Below, piece after piece: positions 1-6,689 of a stretch of DNA of 9,835 nt. The stretch's first letter is position 1. Each line of letters opens with the position of its first letter. The notes below the pieces were generated by a model, which searched no databases, was not told the origin of the DNA, and saw only the letters and a program-made list of their open reading frames with translations. Origin of the DNA: Mailhella sp. (GTDB taxonomy: Bacteria; Desulfobacterota; Desulfovibrionia; Desulfovibrionales; Desulfovibrionaceae); contig JAKSQA010000023.1 of NCBI GenBank assembly GCA_024404335.1, positions 1 to 9,835 on the forward strand, written 5' to 3'. Both the position numbers and the translations under genes were made by a program.

Positions 1-680
1 CGGCCGGCGGGCGACGGACCGGGGGGAGTGACTGTGCCCGTGACATGGGCACGTCGGCGTGTCATGGCTTCGATCACGGCCTTAATGCAGGAATCACCGT
101 CGAGCCCGGCAGGAAGGAATTCGCGGAGATTGGCGACCCGGGCCCGGTGGGAGGAGACGCCTTTGGATCGGAATTTCTCCGGGTCGGCCGCAAGGGCGTC
201 CGAAAGGCATGATGTGTCGGTGTCGATGAGCAGGCAGCCGTGGTGGAGCATGCGCTGCCCGTCACGGCGCTGCGCTGTCCCGGCGACCTTGCGGCCGCCC
301 ACAAGGATGTCGTTGCGTCCTGTGAACTCCGCGTCGATGCCGAGGTCCCGCAGCGCGGCCACCATGGGCCGCATGAACTCCTCGAAGCCTGTAAGCCTGT
401 TCCGGTCCACCCATGTCAGGAAGGAGAAGTTGACGTTGCCGAGGTCGTGATAGACGGCGCCGCCTCCTGTTGAGCGGCGGACCACCCGCACGCCGTGTGC
501 GCGGCACCACTCCGCATTGATTTCGGCGGCGGTGTTCTGATGACGCCCGATGATGATGGAAGGGGCGTTGCGCCAGATGAGGAAGACGCCTTCCGATTCA
601 GGGGAAAGCGAGAGAAAAAGGGCTTCCTCAAGGGCCAGGTTGAAGGCGGGGGCGGTTCCGGGGGCGTGAAGGGCGAGCAT
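1..680 (-). CDS. lplA: Lipoate-protein ligase A, 3'-truncated by window edge
   Basis: Activates lipoate with ATP and transfers it to lipoyl domains of 2-oxoacid dehydrogenases or glycine-cleavage H protein in the cytosol. Translation from the ATG at 680-678 stays open to base 1 (about 226 codons; complete ligases are roughly 330 residues, so the C-terminal part is missing). Visible hallmarks: RRSTGGGAVYHDLGNVNFSF at about residues 68-87 (the family's RR-GGGAVYHD-GN-N block), GRNDILVGGRKVAGTAQR at 121-138 with K131 matching the lipoyl-AMP-contacting lysine, HHG at 146-148, and KGVSSHRARVANL at 173-185. The start is supported by a GGAG on the minus strand at 690-687, six bases from the ATG, and by residues 1-20 (ending NLALEEA) matching the usual N-terminus. 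The gene is divergent from dctP. Some family members act on octanoate, but the motifs favour LplA proper. Confidence 0.93.
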   Translation of the reverse strand, partial: MLALHAPGTAPAFNLALEEALFLSLSPESEGVFLIWRNAPSIIIGRHQNTAAEINAEWCRAHGVRVVRRSTGGGAVYHDLGNVNFSFLTWVDRNRLTGFEEFMRPMVAALRDLGIDAEFTGRNDILVGGRKVAGTAQRRDGQRMLHHGCLLIDTDTSCLSDALAADPEKFRSKGVSSHRARVANLREFLPAGLDGDSCIKAVIEAMTRRRAHVTGTVTPPGPSPAG

Positions 681-693
681 GGATGGCTCCGTA

Positions 694-748
694 GGGGCAG
701 GTGGAGAGTTGCAGGCCGGAAGCCGGCCGAGCTCGACACGCCTGCCCC
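694..748 (-). promoter_or_regulatory. Nested inverted repeat in the lplA leader
   Basis: The expected lplA leader contains two nested perfect inverted repeats. The outer pair is GGGGCAGG (694-701) with CCTGCCCC (741-748). The inner pair is GGCCGG (714-719) with CCGGCC (723-728), around a 3-base loop. In the lplA transcript the outer 3' arm ends four bases before the Shine-Dalgarno GGAG (690-687), so folding could affect ribosome access. This is only a structural observation; no known riboswitch class is recognised, and GC-rich DNA yields such repeats easily. Confidence 0.35.
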
Positions 749-804
749 GCATGCAGGGCGGAAAGGCGGGCGGGCCCGGTGCATCCGGGCAGGGCACGCA
801 GTGC

Positions 805-833
805 AGTATAGGGCCAACCTGCGCCTCATACAA
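805..833 (-). promoter_or_regulatory. Candidate sigma70 promoter for lplA
   Basis: On the minus strand TTGTAT (833-828) is followed after exactly 17 bases by TATACT (810-805), a five-of-six match to the -10 consensus. Transcription would begin near 798, giving a leader of about 118 nt before the lplA ATG. The -35 match is modest (four of six), so the call rests on the -10 element, the spacing and the position in a divergent spacer. Confidence 0.5.
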
Positions 834-913
834 GAGGTGCGGCGGAACATGGGAAGACGGCCCGTCATATTGCTTAACAGGCCGAATTGGAGTAAGGAAG
901 GGAAGTCTGTTTC

Positions 914-928
914 TATGCGTGACGCATA
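914..928. promoter_or_regulatory. Perfect palindrome upstream of dctP (candidate operator)
   Basis: TATGCGTGACGCATA is a perfect inverted repeat: 7-bp arms around a single central G. It ends 47 bp before the dctP ATG. Odd-centred short palindromes are typical of dimeric regulators such as GntR-family proteins, which often control TRAP operons, but no regulator gene lies in the window. The site is assigned by symmetry and position only. Confidence 0.45.
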
Positions 929-939
929 CTGACGAAATT

Positions 940-952
940 TGCCGTAACGGCA
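940..952. promoter_or_regulatory. Second palindrome upstream of dctP (candidate operator)
   Basis: TGCCGTAACGGCA has perfect 6-bp arms around a central A. Its centre lies 25 bp from that of the palindrome at 914-928, and the half-sites are related (TGCGT versus TGCCGT). It ends 12 bp before the dctP Shine-Dalgarno GAGGAGG (965-971), so a bound protein would sit between promoter and ribosome site. No convincing -35/-10 pair for dctP could be placed around it. Confidence 0.4.
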
Positions 953-975
953 CAGCTAAGTTCTGAGGAGGACTT

Positions 976-1992
976 ATGAAACGTTTTGTTGCTGCATCCC
1001 TGGTCATGGGCCTCATGCTCGGCGCCACCGCTGTCGCCGGTTCCGCAGATGCTGCCACCATCAAGATCAAGATTGCGGGCATGAAGGCTGACAAGGAGCC
1101 TGAGACCATCGGCATGAAGATCTTCGGCAAGAAGCTCGAAGAACTCTCCAAGGGCGAATTCGAAGTCAAGGTGTACCCCAACTCCATGCTCGGCAAGGAA
1201 GACAAGTACATCGCCGATACCCGCAAGGGCACCATCCAGATGTGCGCCACCGGCACACAGGTCTCCGCGTTCCACAATGCCATGGCCATGCTCGAGACCC
1301 CGATGCTGTATGACGACTACGACCATGCCGAACGCGCCATCAACGGCGGCGTCTTCGACCTGATCAACGACGGCTTCACCGAAAAGTCCGGCCTCCGCAC
1401 CCTGAACGCCTTCCCCCTCGGCTTCCGCCACTTCTACACCAAGAATCCTGTCACCAGCATCGACGACGTCAAGAAGCTGAAGATGCGCGTGCCGAACATC
1501 ACCCTGTACACCACTTTCGCCAAGGAATGCGGCATCAACGGCCAGGCCATGCCCTTCGCCGAAGTGCACTCCGCGGTTGAGTCCGGCGCCATCGACGGCG
1601 GCGACAGCCCCTTCTCCGACATCACCTCCAAGAAGATCTACGAGCTGTGCCCGAACATCACCACCACCGGCCACATCCTCGTCCTCCACTGCCTCTTCAT
1701 CAATGAGAAGTTCTACCAGAGCCTGACCAAGGAACAGCAGGCCATGGTGAACGAAGCCGCCCAGTATGCCGCCGCCGAAGTGTGGAAGCTCGCCAAGCAG
1801 GTGGATGAGGAAGCCATCAAGGAAATCAAGGAGAACAAGGGCATCGTCTCCGCTCCCACCGACGCCATGAAGCAGCACATGCAGGAAGCCGCAAAGCGCA
1901 CCTGGCAGCTCTTCCTCGATCCCAAGAGCGAAAAGACCTACGTTCCCAACGCCCAGGCCATCTTCGACAAGGCCGCCAGCTTTAAGAAGTAG
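976..1992 (+). CDS. dctP: TRAP transporter substrate-binding protein, DctP family
   Basis: Periplasmic solute-binding subunit that captures an organic acid and delivers it to the DctQM membrane complex. The 338-residue length is typical. A Sec signal peptide is clear: MKRF, a hydrophobic stretch to about residue 21, then GSADAA, giving probable cleavage near residue 26-27. The mature protein has the DctP layout, including GKKLEEL, LETPML (106-111), the FPLGFRHFY segment (146-154) and KMRVPN (169-174), where R171 corresponds to the conserved arginine that binds the substrate carboxylate. The region usually reading DG-E-N-P is DGGDSPFSD (207-215). The start has a strong Shine-Dalgarno (GAGGAGG, 965-971). 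It is first in the operon and separated from dctQ by a terminator. The substrate cannot be named: C4-dicarboxylates, sugar acids, sulfonates and 2-oxoacids all use this family. Confidence 0.95.
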   Translation: MKRFVAASLVMGLMLGATAVAGSADAATIKIKIAGMKADKEPETIGMKIFGKKLEELSKGEFEVKVYPNSMLGKEDKYIADTRKGTIQMCATGTQVSAFHNAMAMLETPMLYDDYDHAERAINGGVFDLINDGFTEKSGLRTLNAFPLGFRHFYTKNPVTSIDDVKKLKMRVPNITLYTTFAKECGINGQAMPFAEVHSAVESGAIDGGDSPFSDITSKKIYELCPNITTTGHILVLHCLFINEKFYQSLTKEQQAMVNEAAQYAAAEVWKLAKQVDEEAIKEIKENKGIVSAPTDAMKQHMQEAAKRTWQLFLDPKSEKTYVPNAQAIFDKAASFKK

Positions 1993-2005
1993 TTCCGTTT
2001 GACGC

Positions 2006-2040
2006 AAGGGACTCCTGCATGCGCGGGAGTCCCTTTTTTT
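2006..2040 (+). terminator. Intrinsic terminator between dctP and dctQ
   Basis: AAGGGACTCCTGC (2006-2018) pairs with the arm at 2023-2035 around a 4-base loop, with one T-G wobble, and the 3' arm runs straight into seven T residues (2034-2040). It starts 14 bases after the dctP stop. The position inside an operon suggests partial termination, giving excess dctP mRNA over dctQM. Confidence 0.9.
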
Positions 2041-2077
2041 CTATCTACCAAAAGTCAGGCTTTCCACAGAGGTTTTC

Positions 2078-2593
2078 ATGAGTGAGTCCGAAATCAAAAC
2101 CGCCGATGCGAAGAAGAGCTCGGGCGCCCTGGCGTTCCAGATTTTCTGCGCACTGATCTTCCTCGGCATGATCGGCATGGTCTTCACGAATGCCGTGCTC
2201 CGCTACGCATTCAATTCCGGCTATCCGCCGAGCGAGGAATGGGCGCGGTTCTTCTTCATCTACATCACCTTCTTCGGCGCCATCGAAGCGTTCTACCGCA
2301 AGAAAATGATCGCCGTGGAGCTCATCACCGACATGCTGCAGGGGGTTTCCCGCAAGACGGTCGCCGTACTGGCCCACTGCGCGACCATCATCGCCCTCGC
2401 CATCATGCTCGTCGGCGGCATCACCTATGTGGAGCAGACGTTCGACACCTACGCGGTCGCAACGCATATCAACATGACCTGGATCAACATCACGCTGCCC
2501 ATCATGGCCGCCGCCTCCATGCTGCTCCAGCTCCGCGACCTTTTCGGCATCCTGCGCACGCCCGCGGCCGAATTCAGAAAAGCGGAAAAGTAA
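2078..2593 (+). CDS. dctQ: TRAP transporter small membrane subunit, DctQ family
   Basis: Small integral-membrane subunit of a TRAP transporter, which pairs with DctM and docks the binding protein. It has 171 residues and four hydrophobic segments, at about 17-39, 53-72, 88-112 and 130-155. The family hallmark is visible as SEEWARFFFIYITFFGAIEA at the start of the second segment (acidic pair followed by aromatic/arginine residues, then FxGA). The ATG at 2078 is preceded by AGAGG (2068-2072). The gene is 85 bases past the dctP stop, downstream of the terminator, and 12 bases before dctM, so Q and M are translated as a pair. Sequence conservation in this subunit is low across the family, but context makes the call firm. 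Confidence 0.93.
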   Translation: MSESEIKTADAKKSSGALAFQIFCALIFLGMIGMVFTNAVLRYAFNSGYPPSEEWARFFFIYITFFGAIEAFYRKKMIAVELITDMLQGVSRKTVAVLAHCATIIALAIMLVGGITYVEQTFDTYAVATHINMTWINITLPIMAAASMLLQLRDLFGILRTPAAEFRKAEK

Positions 2594-2605
2594 GGAGACG
2601 CGCAC

Positions 2606-3886
2606 ATGGAACTTTTTCTCTTTCTCGGCACGCTCTTCTTCTTCCTCGCCTTCGGCATTCCGATCGCCATCGTGCTCGTCCTGTGCGCGATGGTGCTCAT
2701 GTTCCACGCCGACATGTGGGAGCCTATGACCATTGCCTCGTGCATGCTTGACGGCGCGAACAACTATCCCCTGATGGCCATTCCCTTCTTCGTCTTCGCA
2801 GGCGAGATCATGGCGGCGGGCGGCCTTTCCCGCCGTGTCGTCGAGTTCGCCCAGCTGCTCATCGGCGGCGTGCGCGGCGGCCCCGGCTATGCGGCCATCG
2901 CCTCCTCCATCATCTTCGCCCGCCTCATGGGCAGCTCCGTCGGTGAAGCCGCCGCCATGGGCGGCCTGCTTCTGCCGATGATGTACAAGGTGGGCTACAA
3001 GCCCGGCCGCGCCGGCGCCATCATCTCCTCCGGCGCCATCCTCGGCCCGATCATCCCCCCGAGCACGAACTTCATCATCCTCGGCTCCTGCGTGAGCGGC
3101 CTGTCCATCACGAAGCTGTTCATGATCGGCCTCTTCCCCGGCATCTTCATCGGCTTCGCCCTGATGGTCATGTGGTTCTTCATCGTCCGCATCGACGGAT
3201 ACAACGAGACCGTGACCTTCACCGCCGCCCAGAAGAAGAAGATCCTCATCGACGCCACGCCCGCCTTCATGATGCCCGTGCTGCTGCTCGGCGGCATCCG
3301 CTTCGGCATCTTCACGCCCACCGAAGGCGGCGCCTTCGCCGCCGTGTACGCCATCGTGGTTTGCCTGCTCTGGTACCGTGAGATCGGCATCAAGGAGCTC
3401 CTCCAGGTGAGCGCCTCCTCCGCCCGTACGACGGCATCCGTCATGATGATCGTCGCCACGGCCACCGCCATCGGCTACTTCATCACCTTGGCGGACATCC
3501 CGCAGCAGATCATCTCGCTGTTCGCGCCCTTCAAGGATTCCCCGATCGTCCTGCTCCTCCTGGTCAACGTGTTCCTGTTTCTCATCGGCATGGTCATGGA
3601 CCTCACCCCGAACGTCCTGATCTTCGCCCCCGTGTTCTATCCGCTGATCATGGATGCCGGCATCGACCCCTACCACTTCGGCCTCATCTTCATCCTGAAC
3701 CTCGGCATCGGCGTCATCACGCCTCCCGTCGGCACGGTTCTCTATGTCATCTGCGGCATCGGCAACATCACGCTTCCCGCCCTGGTCCGGAACCTGCTTC
3801 CCTTCCTGGTCGTGGAGTTCGGCATGCTGCTCCTGCTGACGGTCTTCCCGAAGCTTTCCCTCATCCCCATGGGCTGGATGATCTAG
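2606..3886 (+). CDS. dctM: TRAP transporter large permease subunit, DctM family
   Basis: The large permease subunit carries sodium-coupled substrate translocation in the inner membrane. It has 426 residues, the usual length, and is almost wholly hydrophobic with about a dozen membrane segments. Recognised blocks include PFFVFAGEIMAAGGLSRRVV, the glycine-rich GGVRGGPGYAAI, SSVGEAAAMGGLLLPMM, GPIIPPSTNFIILG (the reentrant-loop signature) and LNLGIGVITPPVGTVLYV near the C-terminus, the second pseudo-repeat of the same motif. A strong Shine-Dalgarno AAGGAG (2592-2597) overlaps the end of dctQ. A terminator follows 25 bases after the stop. A separate QM fusion, seen in some TRAP systems, is absent here. 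Confidence 0.96.
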   Translation: MELFLFLGTLFFFLAFGIPIAIVLVLCAMVLMFHADMWEPMTIASCMLDGANNYPLMAIPFFVFAGEIMAAGGLSRRVVEFAQLLIGGVRGGPGYAAIASSIIFARLMGSSVGEAAAMGGLLLPMMYKVGYKPGRAGAIISSGAILGPIIPPSTNFIILGSCVSGLSITKLFMIGLFPGIFIGFALMVMWFFIVRIDGYNETVTFTAAQKKKILIDATPAFMMPVLLLGGIRFGIFTPTEGGAFAAVYAIVVCLLWYREIGIKELLQVSASSARTTASVMMIVATATAIGYFITLADIPQQIISLFAPFKDSPIVLLLLVNVFLFLIGMVMDLTPNVLIFAPVFYPLIMDAGIDPYHFGLIFILNLGIGVITPPVGTVLYVICGIGNITLPALVRNLLPFLVVEFGMLLLLTVFPKLSLIPMGWMI

Positions 3887-3910
3887 CTTCTCCTGCTTCT
3901 CCGTAACGGA

Positions 3911-3940
3911 AAGGCGGTCCCGCTCCGGGGCCGCCTTTTT
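3911..3940 (+). terminator. Intrinsic terminator of the dctPQM operon
   Basis: AAGGCGGTCCC (3911-3921) pairs with GGGGCCGCCTT (3927-3937) around a 5-base loop, with one G-T wobble, and ends in TTTTT (3936-3940). It lies 24 bases after the dctM stop. Confidence 0.9.
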
Positions 3941-3988
3941 GCGTGGTGCCGCCCGCACATTCCGCAGCTGCCGATTGCTCCGTTGGCC

Positions 3989-4070
3989 AGCCGGGCCGGC
4001 TCGGAGGCTGTGGGCACGGTATCGGTGTCTGTGCAGCCGCTGGAGCCTGCCGTGGAAGCGGACGGCAGGC
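3989..4070. repeat. Inverted repeats in the convergent spacer
   Basis: Between the two operon terminators lie two further perfect inverted repeats: AGCCGG-G-CCGGCT (3989-4001) and GCCTGCCGT (4045-4053) with ACGGCAGGC (4062-4070), an 8-base loop. Neither is followed by a T-run on either strand. No open frame here resembles a protein, and the frame crossing the spacer on the minus strand runs through both terminators. The stretch from 3941 to 4078 holds nothing else recognisable. Confidence 0.4.
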
Positions 4071-4078
4071 GGTTAAAT

Positions 4079-4108
4079 GGAAAAGGCCCCGAGTATGGGG
4101 CCTTTTCC
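4079..4108 (-). terminator. Terminator of the purM-aminotransferase operon (bidirectional)
   Basis: GGAAAAGGCCCC (4079-4090) and GGGGCCTTTTCC (4097-4108) form a perfect 12-bp stem with a 6-base loop. The stem is rich in A on one side and T on the other, so it can work on both strands. It lies 18 bases after the stop of the minus-strand aminotransferase gene and backs up the dctM terminator for the plus strand. Confidence 0.8.
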
Positions 4109-4126
4109 TGCATGTGTAATGTGGGG

Positions 4127-5338
4127 CTACTTCCGAGATGCCATGTATTCCGCCATGGCTTTTTTAAAGCCTTCGGCGGAGTTCTCGATCACGGCGTCGT
4201 CAACGGCGAAGGAGAGGCGGATATAGCCGGGGCAGCCGAAGCCGGAGCCGGGCACGGCGAGGACGAGATGCTTCGCGAGTACGTCGACGATGCCCTTGTC
4301 GTCGCCGAAGGGGGCCTTCGGGAAGAAATAGAACGTGCCTTTCGGCAGCGTGTATTCGAAGCCGGCATCGCTGAGGATTGCGGCAAGGCGGTCGCGGCGG
4401 TGCCTGTAGATGGCAAGGGCCTCATCGGTGGAGGTGCCGAGGCATGCCGCCATGAGGTACTGGCCCACTACGGGAGGATTGACGAAGCCGAGCACGCGGT
4501 TGGAGAAGATGAGGGAATCGACGAGCTTTTCCTTGTCCTCCATGGCCGGATTGACGGCGATGTAGCCGACGCGTTCGCCCGCCATGCCGTAGTTCTTCGC
4601 AAAGGAGCTGATGACGACGGCGTAGCGGTACAGGGGTAGTGCGGAGGGGACTGCGATGCCGTCGTAGGCGGGGAAGCGGTAGGGCTCGTCACAGACGAGG
4701 TAGATGGGCCTGCCGATGCGGGCGTAAGCCCTTTCGAGCATGGCGGCCACGGCATCGAGGTCTTCCTTCGAGTAGACGGCGCCCGAAGGATTGTTGGGGG
4801 AGTTGATGATGAGGGCCCTGGTGCGCGGGGTGACGGCGGCCTCGAGGGCGGCGGTGTCGGGGCCGAAATCGGGGCGGCAGGGGACGGGGCGGAGCACGCC
4901 GCCGTGGTTGCCGGTGTAGAACCTGTATTCACCGAAGAACGGTGCGGAGACAAGCACCTCATCGCCCGGTTCGAGCACGCTGTGGAAGAATGCGTTCATG
5001 ACGCCGGCGGCACCGCAGCCGATGACGACGTCGGAGGCGGTGAGGGCGGTCTTCTGCTGTTCGGAGAGCCATGCGGCAAGCTGTTCCCTTGCCCAGGCGA
5101 AGCCGCCGTTGGGCATGTAGCCGAGGACTGCGGGCTCCTTCATGCGGGCGGCGAGCTCAGCCATGGCGGTGCCGGCTTCGGCAGGCGGGGCGAGGTCGGG
5201 GTTGCCGAGGCTGAAATCGCATACGGCGTCGGCGCCGAACTTCTTCTTGAGCTCGATGCCCGCTTCGAACATGCGGCGTATCATGGAGCCCTGCGAAAGG
5301 TTCTGCTCCATGGCTGAACTGATGACGGACGATGACAT
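4127..5338 (-). CDS. PLP-dependent class I aminotransferase
   Basis: Fold-type I aminotransferase of the aspartate-aminotransferase-like group; the exact amino-acid substrate is not determinable. It has 403 residues. Motifs in order: SLGNPDLAPP at 43-52 (substrate-side loop), IGCGAAG at 106-112 (PLP phosphate region), NSPNNPSG at 179-186 (Asn hydrogen-bonding the cofactor ring), CDEPY at 216-220 (D217 facing the pyridine nitrogen), SSFAKNYGMAGERVGY at 244-259 with K248 as the Schiff-base lysine, and YIRLSFA at 372-378 with R374 as the substrate carboxylate-binding arginine. All key residues are present. The start is backed by AAGGAG (5351-5346), seven bases from the ATG. It begins 11 bases after the cbiK stop and is the last gene of the operon. 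CobD, a relative with a cobalamin role, was considered because of cbiK next door but fits less well in length and motifs. Confidence 0.9.
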   Translation of the reverse strand: MSSSVISSAMEQNLSQGSMIRRMFEAGIELKKKFGADAVCDFSLGNPDLAPPAEAGTAMAELAARMKEPAVLGYMPNGGFAWAREQLAAWLSEQQKTALTASDVVIGCGAAGVMNAFFHSVLEPGDEVLVSAPFFGEYRFYTGNHGGVLRPVPCRPDFGPDTAALEAAVTPRTRALIINSPNNPSGAVYSKEDLDAVAAMLERAYARIGRPIYLVCDEPYRFPAYDGIAVPSALPLYRYAVVISSFAKNYGMAGERVGYIAVNPAMEDKEKLVDSLIFSNRVLGFVNPPVVGQYLMAACLGTSTDEALAIYRHRRDRLAAILSDAGFEYTLPKGTFYFFPKAPFGDDKGIVDVLAKHLVLAVPGSGFGCPGYIRLSFAVDDAVIENSAEGFKKAMAEYMASRK

Positions 5339-5349
5339 GGGGTTCTCCT

Positions 5350-6228
5350 TCAGTCGTAGTCGTTTACCGGAGGAAGGGCGGAGGCCTCGGTCAGTGATAC
5401 CAGGGCTTCCTCAAGCCTCTTCATCCACAGTGCTATGAAATTCGTGTCGTCGACAAGGCCGCGGAGGTCGGGGCGGCAGACATAGCCGAGCGACTCGAGG
5501 CGGGATTTCCAGGAGTCCGGCTCCGGCCCCGCCATGTCCTGGAGGGTATGCCGGCCGACGACGGAGAAAAGCGGCATGAGCCAGATGGGGCCCGGCGGAG
5601 GGACGGAGGCGGCAAGCTCCTCTTCGAGGCGCAGGAATCCGTCGAGCGGGGCGGCGGAGAGGGCGTCTGCCCCGTCATGCAGTTCCGAGGGGGCGATCAT
5701 GCTGCCGATATGGATGCGGGGATCGAGCCGGCTGACGGCAAGGGCGAGGTCGGCATAGAGGGTGTCGGCACTGTGGCGGGAGCCGTGTGCCATGAGGACG
5801 ACATGTTCGCCTGGGGCGCGGCCCTCGGGCATGTGGGCGGGGATGAGGGCCGCCGCTTCGGAAACCGCATCCACCCCCGTTGAGCTGCAGAGCAGTGGCC
5901 TGCCGAGAGAGATGGTGAAGCCCGGGTTCTCTATGGCGGATGCGCGGCAGTCTTCCCGTACTGCGGTGTATTCGCATCCGGGGATGAGATGGAGCGGCTG
6001 GACGGCGACGTGGGGGAAGTGCACGAAGCGCATGCGGTTCAGCGCCTTGAGCACGGAATCGGATTTCGTGCGCGACCGGGCCAGCCTCAGGCGCATGCGT
6101 TCTGAGGTATATGCCCAGCGCACAGGCAGGTGGAAGCGGTCCTCAGCGGCTTCCTGAGCCATCCTGAAGGCTCTTGTCCCGCAGTGGCTGGCGGAACCGT
6201 AGGCGACCAGAAGAATGCCTTTCTTCAT
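5350..6228 (-). CDS. cbiK: Sirohydrochlorin cobaltochelatase, CbiK family
   Basis: Inserts Co2+ (possibly also Fe2+ or Ni2+) into sirohydrochlorin or its reduced form, the entry step of the anaerobic cobalamin branch and potentially siroheme. It has 292 residues. Visible family features: KKGILLVAYGS at 2-12; PLHLIPGCEY at 78-87 with E86; VLMAHGSRH at 144-152 with H148; and LMPLFSVVGRHTLQDMAGPE at 217-236 with H227, followed by DSW. By family comparison H148 and H227 are the metal-binding histidines and E86 the acidic partner. There is no signal peptide, so this is a cytoplasmic form, unlike the exported chelatase paralogue known in Desulfovibrio. The ATG at 6228-6226 overlaps the DUF523 stop as ATGA. 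A longer open frame extends upstream, but it lies within the DUF523 gene and does not look like chelatase. Confidence 0.92.
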   Translation of the reverse strand: MKKGILLVAYGSASHCGTRAFRMAQEAAEDRFHLPVRWAYTSERMRLRLARSRTKSDSVLKALNRMRFVHFPHVAVQPLHLIPGCEYTAVREDCRASAIENPGFTISLGRPLLCSSTGVDAVSEAAALIPAHMPEGRAPGEHVVLMAHGSRHSADTLYADLALAVSRLDPRIHIGSMIAPSELHDGADALSAAPLDGFLRLEEELAASVPPPGPIWLMPLFSVVGRHTLQDMAGPEPDSWKSRLESLGYVCRPDLRGLVDDTNFIALWMKRLEEALVSLTEASALPPVNDYD

Positions 6229-6689
6229 GCAAGGCCCCGGAGGACGTCCGGCGTGATGTCCTCTTCCGTAAGAAGCCTGAATCCCTCGGCACGGAGCATG
6301 GCGGCGAAGATTCCGTCCCCGGGGATGAGCACACGGCTGAACGTGCCGTCGTATATCCTTCCGCAGCCGCAGGAGGGGGACCGGGCCTTGAGTATCGCCG
6401 TATCGCATCCGGCGGCACGGGCACGGCGGAGCGCCTCGCGGGCGCCGGCGGTGAAGGCTTCCGTCACGTCGTGCCCCCCGGAAGTGAAGACCCCGGCGCC
6501 CCTTATCTCACTTGGGATGCGGGGCGTCGGGAGTCCTCCCAGAACTTCCGGGCATACGGGGACGGCGATGCCGTCGGCGACGAGTCCGGCGATTTCCGGC
6601 CGGAGGTTGGAACGGCCGTCGTAGCGGCATTCCTCTCCGGCCAGACAGGCGCTGACGACGCAGCGGCAGCGCCCGCGCCTGTCATTCAA
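6225..6689 (-). CDS. DUF523 / TudS-like iron-sulfur protein (possible thiouracil desulfidase)
   Basis: A 154-residue DUF523 (YbbK/COG1683) protein. Motifs: VVSACLAGEECRYDG at 11-25, VCPEVLGGLPTPRIPSE at 45-61, and LKARSPSCGCGRIYDGTF at 100-117. A family member, TudS, is a [4Fe-4S] enzyme that removes sulfur from 2-thiouracil. C15, C46 and C107 here are in the equivalent conserved motifs and are the likely cluster ligands, which would fit an anaerobe. The start is TTG at 6689-6687, inside the last codons of purM. No ATG or GTG lies between it and the first conserved motif, the only nearby ATG is out of frame, and GGTGGAG sits seven bases upstream. It overlaps purM by 8 bp and cbiK by 4 bp, implying coupled translation. 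The actual substrate is not known; a DUF523 function other than desulfuration is possible. Confidence 0.87.
   Translation of the reverse strand: MNDRRGRCRCVVSACLAGEECRYDGRSNLRPEIAGLVADGIAVPVCPEVLGGLPTPRIPSEIRGAGVFTSGGHDVTEAFTAGAREALRRARAAGCDTAILKARSPSCGCGRIYDGTFSRVLIPGDGIFAAMLRAEGFRLLTEEDITPDVLRGLA

Noticed and set aside
870..930. Sigma70 or sigma54 promoter for dctP
   Set aside because: TTGCTT (870) and CATACT (925) lack properly spaced partners, and the GGCAC at 949-953 has no GC at the sigma54 -12 position, so no promoter could be assigned with confidence.
913..2007. 364-codon minus-strand open frame opposite dctP
   Set aside because: Low-complexity composition (G, V, L, D, H repeats) caused by codon bias of dctP; it spans the dctP control region and has no recognisable domain.
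2045..3958. 637-codon minus-strand open frame opposite dctQ and dctM
   Set aside because: It is a shadow of the GC-biased coding strand: the translation is a low-complexity run of D, E, H, G and A with no domain, and it crosses the dctM terminator, whereas the plus-strand genes have full family motifs and ribosome sites.
3883..4113. 76-codon minus-strand frame in the convergent spacer
   Set aside because: It starts inside the aminotransferase terminator stem and passes through the dctM terminator; composition is not protein-like.
6229..6408. Upstream extension of the CbiK frame
   Set aside because: This part overlaps DUF523 in another frame, reads as Arg/His/Pro-rich shadow, and the ATG at 6228 begins exactly at the conserved chelatase N-terminus.
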